DNA of 42,426 nt from Acidobacteriota bacterium (GCA_019639255.1 JAHBSF010000047.1:1-42426), one strand, 5' to 3'. Counted from the first letter of the stretch, positions 33,289 to 42,391 are shown. The notes: generated from the sequence alone by a model not told the origin. Numbers and translations are program-made.

Positions 33289-34678
33289 GGCTCTTTAGGA
33301 ACTCGCGTGGTGCGCCCCATATCTTGTGGTTGACTGCCTCCAAAGGCGATAGCCTTCGAGATCAAGGAAAAGACGTTGAAAGAGATGCGACAAATTGGTG
33401 ATCCCATAGCAGCGGCGTTTAAGGACTTTGACTTTGTTGTTGAAGCCTTCGACAAAGCCGCTGGATTGGCGATTGACAAAGAAGTTGGTGATCTCATCGA
33501 GCCAGTTGTTCAAGGTCGTCAAGAAAGAGTCAAAGCAACGAAGCCCACTGCTGCCGATACCCTTCATCCAGCGTTTGATCGCCGCCGTTGCGGATTGCTT
33601 GGTGTGGTCGGTTTCAAAGATTCCAGTCAGTTTCTCCCGCCATTGATGGGCTTGCTTCAAATCCGGGGCGCATTCAAAGAGCAACGCCAGTTGTGCGCTC
33701 TCTTCTTTATCCAACTCTCTCGGGTTACGGCGGAACAGCCACATCGTGCCTTTGACGGCTTGATATTCTTCTTTCGTCAGACTGGCTTTCAATTCACGCT
33801 GCACTTCAAGACGCAACTTGTCGGCGCAATCGCGGTAATTCTTCGCCACGTGAAAACGATCGGCGACGACCCGCGCTTGCGGCAGCGCTCTTTTGATGGC
33901 ATTGGCGTAGCCTTCGTGCATATCAATACAGACTTCTCGCACGCTCTGTCGCAATTCTTCAGGTATCGAATGCAGAAAACTTTCGACCGTTTCCTGTTTC
34001 CGATCCGGGAGCACGCCCAGGAGTTTCAGCTCTCCATTGGCGAGTCGGGTCGTCAGGATGGCGACGAAATCCCGATGCCCTTTCTTCAACGCGATCTCGT
34101 CAAGCCCGACGGTTCCCAACTCCTTGATTTCATCCCAGTTGACTTGCGCGGCAATCCGGCGCCGGACTGCGCCGATAACGACATCACCGGTGGTCTGTTC
34201 TTTACGCGCAACATCTGTGATCGTGCTCCCGATCAACTGCAACAACAGCCATTGGTCGTAGGCTTTCGTATTCGGACTCCGCTCGTCGTACCACTCCAGC
34301 TTCTGCGTCGTCGTTGGATTGCCCTCACATCTCGGGCACCGAAACCTCTTCGGCCGAATCTCGAGCATCACCGGCCGCCCCAGTATTGGCAGGTGGCGCA
34401 ATCGCAACTGCCGTCCGTAGCTGTGGAACTCCCGGATTTCTTCCCCACATCGCCCGCAGATTGCCCACTCTCGCGTGCTCTCGATTGTGATGACGATCTC
34501 TCGCCCGCTCTGCTCGGTCTCGATGATCCGGATTTCGGGCAAACCCAACGGGATTTCTATGTTCGCCGGCATCGCTTCTTCCTCCGTCTTGTTTTTGTCC
34601 GGAGAAAGCGTGCCATGGTTCATCCGTCCCGAAAAGACCACAAGATATGGGCCGCACCACGCGAGTTCCTAAAGAGCC
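33289..34678 (-). mobile_element. Complete ISL3-family insertion sequence
   Basis: The element is 1390 bp long. Its terminal inverted repeats (33289-33330 and 34637-34678) start GGCTCTTTAGGAACTCGCGT and match in 41 of 42 positions. It is flanked by an 8-bp direct repeat CGCTTGAG, the duplication length known for ISL3. The transposase frame is intact, so the insertion looks recent. Confidence 0.95.
33295..34572 (-). CDS. ISL3-family transposase
   Basis: This 425-residue enzyme has an N-terminal zinc-ribbon-like part (CGRCGEEIREFHSYG, RCPRCEGNP), a helix-turn-helix region, and the DDE transposase core. The core has VGLDEIALKKGHRDF (first Asp), VCIDMHEGYANAIK (second Asp) and the catalytic Glu probably in VEGFNNKVKVLKRRCYGI. 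The start ATG 34572 has GGAGGAAG before it; an earlier in-frame start at 34641 lies in the terminal repeat. The stop codon lies in the left terminal repeat. No sign of frameshift. Confidence 0.95.
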   Translation of the reverse strand: MPANIEIPLGLPEIRIIETEQSGREIVITIESTREWAICGRCGEEIREFHSYGRQLRLRHLPILGRPVMLEIRPKRFRCPRCEGNPTTTQKLEWYDERSPNTKAYDQWLLLQLIGSTITDVARKEQTTGDVVIGAVRRRIAAQVNWDEIKELGTVGLDEIALKKGHRDFVAILTTRLANGELKLLGVLPDRKQETVESFLHSIPEELRQSVREVCIDMHEGYANAIKRALPQARVVADRFHVAKNYRDCADKLRLEVQRELKASLTKEEYQAVKGTMWLFRRNPRELDKEESAQLALLFECAPDLKQAHQWREKLTGIFETDHTKQSATAAIKRWMKGIGSSGLRCFDSFLTTLNNWLDEITNFFVNRQSSGFVEGFNNKVKVLKRRCYGITNLSHLFQRLFLDLEGYRLWRQSTTRYGAHHASS

Positions 34679-34686
34679 CGCTTGAG
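34679..34686. repeat. Target-site duplication, right copy (CGCTTGAG)
   Basis: Identical to 33281-33288 and directly after the right IS end. Removing the IS plus one copy restores the recombinase frame. Confidence 0.92.
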
Positions 34687-35894
34687 CCGCTGCTGTTCCT
34701 GTTGCTCCGGCGTCCCATAGTCGGATTCCTGACGCTGATTGTATTGATTGATCAAGATCTGCGGGTGACGCAATAATTCGCTCACGGCTTGCCAGACGAT
34801 TTCTTCAATCATTTCAGCTTGGACTGTGCGATTCGGGCATCTTGAACCGGCGTGGTGAGATTCCTTGTGAGAGCAAAGATAACGACGAATTCGCGTGGCT
34901 GGAATGCCGGCGTGGCCCAGCATCCGCAACTGACAGCATCCGCAGATGAGCAAGCCTTTGAGCAAATAGTCAAACTTTTTGTTGTTCCGAGGGGCGCGCT
35001 CCTTATTTCGTTGTAGCTGCTCGCGAGCCAGATCCCAGGTCTCCTGATCGATGATGGCCGGGACCTCAATCGGGATCCACTCTTCTGTGGGGCGAATCAC
35101 GCGACTGGAATTGTGCTTTCGCGTGGGCCCTTCGCCCGGCATATTTCTGCGTTTGGCCGGGACGTGCTGTCGTTTGTTGTAATGGTAAACGCCCGTGTAG
35201 ACGAGATTCCGCATCAGGTTGATGATTGTTCCACTGCCCCATCGCTCTTTCCCATGCCGCGTGCGGATCCCCGATTCATAGAGCCGTTGGTTGATCTGGT
35301 AAGCAGACAGTTGTTCATCAATCAGCAAACGGAAGATCATTCTGACGATTTCCGCCTCGGCTTCATTGATGACAAGCTTGCCCGGACAGACCTCTGTGCG
35401 CGGGACATAGGTATAGCCGTAAGGCCCTTCTTTCATCCAAAGCTGACCTTGTCGAGCATGATAGAGACGTCCTCGCCGGCCACGTTCGGTGATCACTGCG
35501 CGTTCATATTCAGCAAAGACGCCGGTGATTTCCTGAAGCATCCGATCAGCCGGTGAGGAGCCAAAATTATGACTTGTAAAAACAACCGCACAGCCGGCTC
35601 TTTCAAACTCCTCAACAACAATATACTGATATGCGAACTGTCGGGCGAGGCGATCCGGGGAAAGAATCAGGACGGCCTCAACCTCCCCCTGCGCCACAGC
35701 GTCTCGGAGACGATCCAGGGCGGGCCGATCCAGGCGAGCGCCGCTGAATCCATCGTCCTTATATATATGCTGCGGGCTGATCAGATAATTGTTTTGCCGA
35801 GCGTATTCCTCGATGGCGGCGATCTGCGAAGCGATGTTTTCGTTGAGTTGTTGTTTGGCGCTGGAGACTCGCGCATAAAGGGCGGCGATCTTCA

Positions 35895-36092
35895 TCACTT
35901 TCCTCCGTGGTTGTTAGACGCGGCCCTGAAGGCGCACGGACTTTCAGATTGTGATTGAAGATTCGTTGGCGGCGTTTGTAGACGGCGGGCTTCTTTCTCC
36001 AGGAGTTCGATCACCAGACGCAAACGACGCTGATGATCGCGGACAAAAACAGATTGAAGCGCCACTGTCGGCGGGGACTTCTTTTTCGACAT
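35895..36092 (-). CDS. Small protein encoded ahead of the serine recombinase
   Basis: This 65-residue basic protein (MSKKKSPPTVALQSVFVRDH and onward) has a helical middle (RRLRLVIELLEKEARRLQ). AAGGAG lies 5 bases before its ATG, and its TGA overlaps the recombinase ATG by one base, so translation is coupled. It may be an accessory or directionality protein of the recombinase; this is inference. Nothing in the sequence allows a family name. Confidence 0.6.
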   Translation of the reverse strand: MSKKKSPPTVALQSVFVRDHQRRLRLVIELLEKEARRLQTPPTNLQSQSESPCAFRAASNNHGGK

Positions 36093-36108
36093 CAGGACTC
36101 CTTGTCTA

Positions 36109-36151
36109 AGAAGTTCGTTACGGTGAAGCCGCAATGATGTAACGAACTTCT
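36109..36151. promoter_or_regulatory. 43-bp site with perfect 13-bp inverted arms near the recombinase element end
   Basis: AGAAGTTCGTTAC (36109-36121) and GTAACGAACTTCT (36139-36151) are perfect inverted repeats 17 bases apart, 17 bases before the small ORF. The size fits either an operator or a serine-recombinase attachment site (these are imperfect palindromes of about 40-50 bp). The 111 bases between 36152 and 36262 hold no gene. Confidence 0.5.
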
Positions 36152-36262
36152 CAGGCCGGATAGGAGATGATGTCTTAAAGAGCCTTTGGTCGCCGGCTCG
36201 TCCGGAAGTGGAAAATCGGCTTGACGAGATCGAATTTCAGGAAATGTACTTTTGTGACGTGA

Positions 36263-36484
36263 TCAACTGACTGCCGCAACCCCTAACTTCTCACAAGCCA
36301 TTAAGAGCACAGGGAGACTATGCCTCGGGCCATCAACAGGCAGTTCCACGTTTCCACCAACAGCACTTCGTTCGGCTCCTTCACCCTCGATGTTCCCGGC
36401 AGCCTTCAATTTGTTGAGGACGATACGAATCAAGGTTGGCGTGATCAACTGCCGTTCGATGAAGCGAGCCTCGAATGATGTCAT
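36263..36484 (-). CDS. Small unrecognised ORF in the defence island
   Basis: A 73-residue reading frame starting MTSFEARFIERQLITPTLIR with a helical beginning (IRIVLNKLKAAGNIEGEG), 30 bases after the stop of the two-part defence protein and on the same strand. The product may be a real small protein, or the front of a gene cut by the recombinase element just beyond it. No motif decides between these. Confidence 0.4.
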   Translation of the reverse strand: MTSFEARFIERQLITPTLIRIVLNKLKAAGNIEGEGAERSAVGGNVELPVDGPRHSLPVLLMACEKLGVAAVS

Positions 36485-36514
36485 GACCCTGAACCCTTCT
36501 ACTCCGAAACACGA

Positions 36515-37492
36515 TCATTCCGCAGATAGCAAACGCCCGACGTATGACAGAAGCGCTGTCGTCGTCAACATGATCAAATCCGCGTCGGCTCGACTGAAGT
36601 AGCCGGAGTCTTGAGAATTCTGGTGATGAGAGATGCTGGTCAGATTCCATAACGTCGTCAGCATTTTCTCGATCGCCTCACGCTTACTATCTGCCAGTGG
36701 TACAGGCAGATGCTCTTTGAGCAGCTTCCTCACTCGATCAGGATATGAAGGCCTGGCGTTGGCTTCAAATTTAAGCTTCACGACTTTAGGGATGAGATCA
36801 AGCGTGTTGCGGCAATGAGCAACAGCCTTGTCGAAGTCCGACTGCTTCAGATATTGCTGCGCTTTCTCGAACTCCTTGATCGCCTGGGCAAACACTTCAG
36901 GAATCACTTTGTCGGGCGTCGGGATCTCAACGATTCTGATTTTCCCGTAGCCGAGGCCCGGCAGAACATAGTTGATCCAGTGCGACTGCGGGATATGAAC
37001 CTGAAATGTGAAGTTGGCCGAACGCAACGCCTCAATACTTTCGTCGGCGTCATTGACGCCACCACCCTTTACCAAGGCGGGATGTTTGGCGAGCAAGGCC
37101 GTGCACTGAAACTTGAGGACGGCGTCTCCAGCACGATGTTCTTCAATTCGATTGACCTTGGCGAGATCAAGAGGGATGGAAATCTGATAAGTTGACGGCG
37201 AGTCCTTCGAAAGGTGCAGAAGCGGTTTTGATGCGAACTCGGCGATCTCAATCTCATTCCCCCGCCGACCTTGGAAAGACATCACACCAAGGATCTGAAT
37301 CAGAGTGTGGCGAACCATCAAGCCGGGCTGACTTCGTCCCTCACTCACCGTTAGCGCGTGCGGCCTCATCATCACTTCGAGAGTCAGGGAAAGGCGCGGG
37401 AAGTCAGGCCCGCCGATGCCGCGGATCTGCTGCGGATCAACGCCGACCTCTCCAAGAATAATACTGGATAAACTGAAGCTCGCTGTTGTCAT
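36515..37492 (-). CDS. Two-part defence-associated protein of unknown function
   Basis: This protein of about 325 residues (or 326 with the preceding ATG at 37495) has a strand-rich N-terminal half up to about 195, including HIPQSHWINYVLPGLGYGKI and RIVEIPTPD. A helical C-terminal half follows: AIKEFEKAQQYLKQSDFDKA, VAHCRNTLD, then LTSISHHQ and GYFSRADADLIMLTTTALLS. The helical part recalls C-terminal domains of abortive-infection or HEPN-like proteins, but the R-x4-H nuclease motif is not seen, so catalytic function is unproven. AAGGATG precedes the start. It lies 11 bases after the DUF1156 stop, in the position where a third module protein would be expected. Confidence 0.75.
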   Translation of the reverse strand: MTTASFSLSSIILGEVGVDPQQIRGIGGPDFPRLSLTLEVMMRPHALTVSEGRSQPGLMVRHTLIQILGVMSFQGRRGNEIEIAEFASKPLLHLSKDSPSTYQISIPLDLAKVNRIEEHRAGDAVLKFQCTALLAKHPALVKGGGVNDADESIEALRSANFTFQVHIPQSHWINYVLPGLGYGKIRIVEIPTPDKVIPEVFAQAIKEFEKAQQYLKQSDFDKAVAHCRNTLDLIPKVVKLKFEANARPSYPDRVRKLLKEHLPVPLADSKREAIEKMLTTLWNLTSISHHQNSQDSGYFSRADADLIMLTTTALLSYVGRLLSAE

Positions 37493-37502
37493 CATCCTTA
37501 TT

Positions 37503-40500
37503 TTACCCATCAAATGCCAGTGTCGGATGGGGCGCCGTCGCCGCACCCAGCGCGGCCACATGGTTGCTGATGCTTTCGAGAAGCGAACGCTCCTCGCCAG
37601 TGGACAGCTCGATCAACGCTTGAAGAATTTGATGAAAGAGCGCATTTCGCCGCAATCCACACGCGTCGATATATTCGTCTACCTGCATTACATCCCCCGC
37701 GCGCCAGAGGTGCATCAACCGGTGAATCTGGTCAATCAACGCGATGGGGCGGTCGCCGACGGCTTCGAAGCCCATCCCCTTGCGCTTCCGCTGATGCCAC
37801 GGCCGAAGCTTTACCTTGCTTCCTTTACCTTCTTCCATTGCTGCATCATCGACTTCATCTGCTCCAACATCTTCAACATTCTCGTCCCCATCCTCAGCAT
37901 CATCGGCATCGCCCTGGCCGCCGGAGCGAATGAGAATGTCGAACTGATCGGCAAGTGCGCTGTCGGATAAACCGCACGAAACCGCGTAGAGAATACACGC
38001 CCCGCTCGGCGCATCGTCCATCCCGAAGTCATGCCGGTGCAACAGATAGTAGGTCGTCACGTCATCCAGGCCAGTCACATCTTCCGCCGCGCCGTGCTGC
38101 GAAAGCACACGACCAACGACGAAATCAACGACCATTCGGCGGACGTGGCGCAGGAAATCCGTGACCGACATCAACTCTCCGGGGGCGTTAGCCTTCTTGA
38201 CGACGGGGTGCTGTGAGTAGGCTTCGAGCGCAGGCCCAGTCGCCGCCCAGACAAAATCGGGGCCGCGAATCCCGGCGTCCCAGAAATCGCGCAACCGCCG
38301 GGCAATCTTCGCCCGCATCTCTTCCAATACGCGATTATCCCAGCCGGCGCGGGCGGTTTCAGGGCGCTTTTTGCAGACGAGCCAAACGGATGAAGAGAGC
38401 GCAGCAGAAGACAGCGATCGTGTGCGTGCCTGTCGCTCTGTCTGTATTGGCCAACTACCGTCAACTACGAATCCTGCACGAATGATTGCAGAGACCAGTG
38501 TTTCCCACGCATCAGGGTGCTTGTGAGCGAAAACGATGACCAACCTTCCATCCCCATCAAGCGCCTGATGGCAAGATTGGAAAGCACGGAACATCCCGTC
38601 TTCATAGACGGCCTTGGATTGCGCTTTGTTTCCCTCATGTCGGCTGGCATCGTCAATGAGTTCGCCGTCCTGATGCTCGTGATCCCACTTTGGAGCAAGG
38701 GGAGCGTGGAAAGCAGCGTCAATCGCCGGTGAAATTCCTTGCAGCGACCGGCGCATCCATACATAGAAAAAATCCATAAGATCGGAGTAGGGGATCGCGT
38801 CGTAGTAGGGCGGATCCGTCACGACGACATCGATGCCGTCGTACTGTTGCCCGATGGCGCTTTGCTGCGATGCTTTCGGAGTCGGGCTGCCGAGACTGGC
38901 AAGACTGAGGTGAGCAGTTGCCAATGTCACCCATTCAAACGCGCTGGAGTAACCTCCGCTGGTATTACCCAGCGGATTGACTTCCGCGAAGTCCCAAAGG
39001 ATCGGCAAAGCAAAACGCGCAAACGTTCCTTCAATGTTTTCTCCTCCCTGGTTCCACCGCGCCATATTGCTGCCCTGATTCGCCAGGCGGTCAAACATTG
39101 CCACTAAATATGCCGCTATCGCTTCGATCCAGTCTGGCGGGTAGCCCTCAGCATAAAGAACTTCACGAGCGTTGCGCGTATGCCGAATAATCGTGCCAAG
39201 CGCCAATAGCTGGCGGGGCGTGAATAGTTTCTGCCATTGATCGAAGCCATAAAGTGGTACACGAAAGCCCAGCGTTTCTTTATTTGGTAACGGCTCCTGC
39301 GGCAAGCCAAAAGGCACATCAACGAAAACACGGCTCAATTCATGCTCTGTATCGGCTGCCACCCCGATCTCTGTTTCCGTCGGCGGGCGATATTCTTTGC
39401 CATCATCACCATCTACCACGACGGCAGTCATCGTCGCACCGAGCCTTCCCGCCCGCCCCTCAAGCCGAATATCCTCCATCGTCATAATCGCTGAGCAACA
39501 GGGACAGGATGCGCCGGATCGTGACATCGTCCCCGTGCTGATGCGCCGATCATGCTCGCGCTTCTGTGCACTATTGCTGCCGACCATTGGCGGATCCACC
39601 TGAACGCCAAAGCAGACGCCTGTCCTGTCTACTTTCGGCTCCATCGTCAACAGCACGCGCTTATTGTTTTTCTTGCACAACCACATCGTTTTGAGGAGTG
39701 GCACGAGTGCACGACAGTTCTTACACGCTACCGTCCGCGCCCACAGGTAAGCGACCGTCGGCTTGCCCTCGACGACCGGATAGAAACGTTCCAAGTCGGC
39801 TTTGGCACGCTGAAGCACCCACCACCCCCAGGCGCGAACATGCCACGACAGATCGACGGCCGGCGGTGGAAATAGCTTTTGCTGGATTGCCTCCAGGCTC
39901 TTTGCCAGTTGCTTCTTTGTCGGCTTCCCCGTGCCTTTGAAGAAGTTCTCCATAAACTCCAGGGATTCGAGTGCAAATTTTGGGAGTGGCCGTACTTGCC
40001 CTGCAAGTCGCTGCGGGTATTCGAGTGTGCATTTGAGGATAAACCACGCTACGGGGTTGAGGTCATTTGCCGTGACTTCACAACCCAGCCGCATCGCTTC
40101 GAGCGGGATCGCACCACCGCCGGCAAAAGGATCAAGCACTTTCGGCGCGCGCCCGCCATACGCCTCACGAATCTTCTGCCGGAACCACTCCAGGTCCGGC
40201 CCTGACTCGCGCCCCCAATGCAGAATACCGCCAACGGTCTCCTCGACGATGCTCTCCTCAGTCCGACCATTCTTCGTCTTCTTCTTGGAAACCTTGACGA
40301 CTCTGCCGGCGAGCCTTTCGAGCAGTTGCCGCCTCTCTTCTGCATCGCCTGGATCTGGCAGCAACGTGGCGATGAGCGCCGCCCGACACGCGGCCAGCGG
40401 CCGACGCGCAGGCCAGATGTGCAGTGTCGAGATATGCCCGTGCCGAACGTTCTTTTCGTGAACGGAATCGAGTGAGGTTTGCTTGAGCGGGAATGCGACT

Positions 40501-40529
40501 TCGATAAGTCGAGGCTTGTGTGATTGCAT
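37503..40529 (-). CDS. DUF1156 DNA methyltransferase of a defence module
   Basis: This 1008-residue protein opens with the DUF1156 region (VHEKNVRHGHISTLHIWPAR). It has the SAM-binding motif LDPFAGGGAIPLEAMRLG at about 131-148 and the amino-methyltransferase catalytic motif DPPYYDA at about 572-578 (DPPY, as in N6-adenine or N4-cytosine enzymes). CxxC pairs at about 269 (CKNC) and 342 (CPCC) may form a zinc ribbon. A very acidic stretch comes near residue 900. It probably marks host DNA so that the module can tell self from phage. The ATG 40529 starts just after the stop of the membrane effector gene (40540); an earlier in-frame start at 40595 overlaps it. Confidence 0.92.
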   Translation of the reverse strand: MQSHKPRLIEVAFPLKQTSLDSVHEKNVRHGHISTLHIWPARRPLAACRAALIATLLPDPGDAEERRQLLERLAGRVVKVSKKKTKNGRTEESIVEETVGGILHWGRESGPDLEWFRQKIREAYGGRAPKVLDPFAGGGAIPLEAMRLGCEVTANDLNPVAWFILKCTLEYPQRLAGQVRPLPKFALESLEFMENFFKGTGKPTKKQLAKSLEAIQQKLFPPPAVDLSWHVRAWGWWVLQRAKADLERFYPVVEGKPTVAYLWARTVACKNCRALVPLLKTMWLCKKNNKRVLLTMEPKVDRTGVCFGVQVDPPMVGSNSAQKREHDRRISTGTMSRSGASCPCCSAIMTMEDIRLEGRAGRLGATMTAVVVDGDDGKEYRPPTETEIGVAADTEHELSRVFVDVPFGLPQEPLPNKETLGFRVPLYGFDQWQKLFTPRQLLALGTIIRHTRNAREVLYAEGYPPDWIEAIAAYLVAMFDRLANQGSNMARWNQGGENIEGTFARFALPILWDFAEVNPLGNTSGGYSSAFEWVTLATAHLSLASLGSPTPKASQQSAIGQQYDGIDVVVTDPPYYDAIPYSDLMDFFYVWMRRSLQGISPAIDAAFHAPLAPKWDHEHQDGELIDDASRHEGNKAQSKAVYEDGMFRAFQSCHQALDGDGRLVIVFAHKHPDAWETLVSAIIRAGFVVDGSWPIQTERQARTRSLSSAALSSSVWLVCKKRPETARAGWDNRVLEEMRAKIARRLRDFWDAGIRGPDFVWAATGPALEAYSQHPVVKKANAPGELMSVTDFLRHVRRMVVDFVVGRVLSQHGAAEDVTGLDDVTTYYLLHRHDFGMDDAPSGACILYAVSCGLSDSALADQFDILIRSGGQGDADDAEDGDENVEDVGADEVDDAAMEEGKGSKVKLRPWHQRKRKGMGFEAVGDRPIALIDQIHRLMHLWRAGDVMQVDEYIDACGLRRNALFHQILQALIELSTGEERSLLESISNHVAALGAATAPHPTLAFDG

Positions 40530-40539
40530 GGAGCTTATT

Positions 40540-41397
40540 TCAACTGCCTGTTTGTGAGTTAGAGCGATAATCCGCCCAAAGCTCATTGAGGTCATTACGC
40601 TGCCACTTCCAAACCCAGGTTGGTATCAACGGGGCGGCAGCACGAGCCAATTGATATTCATGACAAAGCTTGATGGCCTGAACGTCATCGATCGGCTCAG
40701 GGCACAACAGGCGTTCCGCCTGGTCTTCCACCTGACCGGCCTTGTTGCTGAAGTTGTAGTAACTTATCGTCAGACGGAGCAAGCCAAGTGAGAAAATAAG
40801 CAGTATAGCCGACGTCACAGCACGGCCCATGCTGGATAGTGTGTCAAAATCCCTGATGGTTTCAACGCTGGCGATTAGCAGAATGACAGATAGTGCAGCC
40901 AGCACTATGGTCGCCACCAGACAGATTTGCCACATCTTTTCTGATAGATGTTTACTCCACCAGGCCGACTCCCGGATATTCTCGACAGCCCGTTTAGGTC
41001 CCGCGCTTTCCTTGCTCTCAAAGTAATTCTCCCTGCCACTTTCGACTGGAAGATTCTTCCGCAATTTTTTTGGAATCCTTATCAAGAGGTCGGACATCTC
41101 CACCTTAGAAATCGGCCACCCAAATGAGTCCCTCATATCAAGCTTCCGCCGCAAACTCTCCGCCGTTCCCTTGTTTCTGTCTGAACGCCATGTAAACAAC
41201 TCGGAAGCCAGGGTCAAACCTGCCACAAGGAATGGCGCTTGTTTTGAGATGACTGAGAAGAAGATCACAAGAGTGCCGACGGCAAATGCGAGCACTTTGC
41301 AAAGCATGGCGACGATCAACCACGTTTTGGCACGGTCGAATAATGCCTGACAGAGCAAACCTGGATCGTGTTTGAGTTCATTCTCCTTAGCTGCCAT
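40540..41397 (-). CDS. Four-TM effector (S-4TM/SLATT-like) of a CD-NTase system
   Basis: This 285-residue protein has four hydrophobic helices at about 25-50, 54-70, 157-178 and 193-212. Between the pairs lies a cytoplasmic loop with ENYFESKE and ENIRESAWWSKHLSEKM, a pattern that I associate with SMODS-associated 4TM effectors. Such proteins are predicted to damage the inner membrane when a nucleotide signal is made, killing the infected cell. The start overlaps the CD-NTase stop by 11 bases, so the two are coupled. The ATG at 41397 was chosen because it fits this overlap. Confidence 0.85.
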   Translation of the reverse strand: MAAKENELKHDPGLLCQALFDRAKTWLIVAMLCKVLAFAVGTLVIFFSVISKQAPFLVAGLTLASELFTWRSDRNKGTAESLRRKLDMRDSFGWPISKVEMSDLLIRIPKKLRKNLPVESGRENYFESKESAGPKRAVENIRESAWWSKHLSEKMWQICLVATIVLAALSVILLIASVETIRDFDTLSSMGRAVTSAILLIFSLGLLRLTISYYNFSNKAGQVEDQAERLLCPEPIDDVQAIKLCHEYQLARAAAPLIPTWVWKWQRNDLNELWADYRSNSQTGS

Positions 41398-42391
41398 ATG
41401 TTGGGAACTCCGGGCCGAATACTCGCCTCCAATTATTGATCGCCTCCTGGTGCTTGTCCTGCCCTTCATACCAAAGGGCGTAGCCTGCCAACGTCGCTGC
41501 GTCCGTCATCGCTGTAGACACTTTTTGCTTTGTATCCCAGTCAACGTCAGCATCTAATGCAGGACCAAGATTCTTCGGGTCCGGGCATGAAACCATCAAG
41601 TACGAAGGGCAGAAATCGAAGAAATATTTCACCGCTTCGTGATAACTGCTGATCTTCGAGGCATATTGAAAGACTTTCAGTGCGAGATTCTCGAAGTAAT
41701 ATGAGGACAGGCGCGGCTTGTGCGTCCGCCAGTTCCAGTATTTCAACAACCTAATCGTCGGCAGGAAATTGCCGTCGTGCCACGTATTCACTTTGGTCAC
41801 ATTGGCTGCATCGATTCGCGGATCGGTACGAATCCAGTCGCCTCTGCCATTTGGAATAAGGTAATAAGCAGTGGCTCCGGAAGAATCACTGATCGGAACA
41901 GCCGGGACGATGTCGAATGCCCAGTCGTATGAAATCAGATTGAGCGTGACCGCCTGCATATTCTTCTTTGTCTCGGCTTTCCTGTAGCTGCTCACCAATG
42001 CAAGAGAACCTTTGATCTTGTTCAGCACTTTGGTTGAGTTTACATAGTCGTGGTCATCAGGAAACAAAGACAAGGGAGCCGTCGTGCTCGTGATCTTTAG
42101 CCAGTAGGTGTACGGGTCACCTGAGTATGCTTGCGACTGAGTGCCCTGACCATTCAGGAGCAGCAAGAAATCAATGTCATCCAGTGGGCGAATCTTGGTT
42201 TTCCGGGCGAACGATCCGTATGGGATGTAAGAGCCTGTCAGCCTCGGAAAGTACGGATCATCCTTCGCGAGCGTTTTGAGTTGATCGAACAGATAATCGC
42301 GGCTCGACTTTGCCCTCCGGCTCACGCTTGGGTCTATATCAACTGTATTCCCACGAAACTTGTCGAATGCTCCCCAAACAGTATATGCCAC
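41387..42391 (-). CDS. CD-NTase (SMODS) cyclic oligonucleotide synthase
   Basis: This 334-residue enzyme has the nucleotidyltransferase motif G59-S60 (YIPYGSFARKTK) followed by D72-x-D74 (PLDDIDFLLLL). The third metal-binding Asp is D160 (YDWAFDIVPAVP). A helical C-terminal region (LPTIRLLKYWNWRTHKPRLS, SYYFENLALKVFQ) follows. It is predicted to make a cyclic di- or trinucleotide on phage infection to activate the membrane effector encoded next to it, the CBASS logic. The start is GTG 42391 with AGGAGGG 6 bases upstream. It is the first visible gene of the leftward island; more genes may lie beyond the window. Confidence 0.92.
   Translation of the reverse strand: MAYTVWGAFDKFRGNTVDIDPSVSRRAKSSRDYLFDQLKTLAKDDPYFPRLTGSYIPYGSFARKTKIRPLDDIDFLLLLNGQGTQSQAYSGDPYTYWLKITSTTAPLSLFPDDHDYVNSTKVLNKIKGSLALVSSYRKAETKKNMQAVTLNLISYDWAFDIVPAVPISDSSGATAYYLIPNGRGDWIRTDPRIDAANVTKVNTWHDGNFLPTIRLLKYWNWRTHKPRLSSYYFENLALKVFQYASKISSYHEAVKYFFDFCPSYLMVSCPDPKNLGPALDADVDWDTKQKVSTAMTDAATLAGYALWYEGQDKHQEAINNWRRVFGPEFPTYGS

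Larger units (their letters stand above)
32911..35895 (-). pseudogene. Large serine recombinase, interrupted by an ISL3 element
   Basis: The N-terminal part (34679-35895) has the catalytic resolvase domain LYARVSSAKQQ (nucleophile Ser about 11) and LSPDRLARQFAYQ. The recombinase domain and a zinc ribbon (LICGCCQLRM, CSHKESHHAGSRCPN) follow. The C-terminal coiled-coil part lies at 32911-33288. Removing the IS and one target copy (1398 bp) gives one frame of 1587 bases, 528 residues, with a smooth join LKR-RLAGLERESKRL. So the gene was intact before insertion. The start ATG (35895) touches the stop of a small upstream gene. Such enzymes integrate or excise mobile elements. As it stands it makes only a protein lacking the C-terminal coiled coil. 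Confidence 0.9.

Noticed and set aside
32911-36270. 12-bp ACGTGATCAACT inverted pair (about 32930 and 36257) as element ends
   Set aside because: A 12-base match in a 42-kb window is expected by chance many times over, and the flanks do not extend the match.
36381-36650. Minus-strand 89-codon frame overlapping the two-part protein
   Set aside because: It overlaps the well-supported gene in another frame and has no recognisable features.
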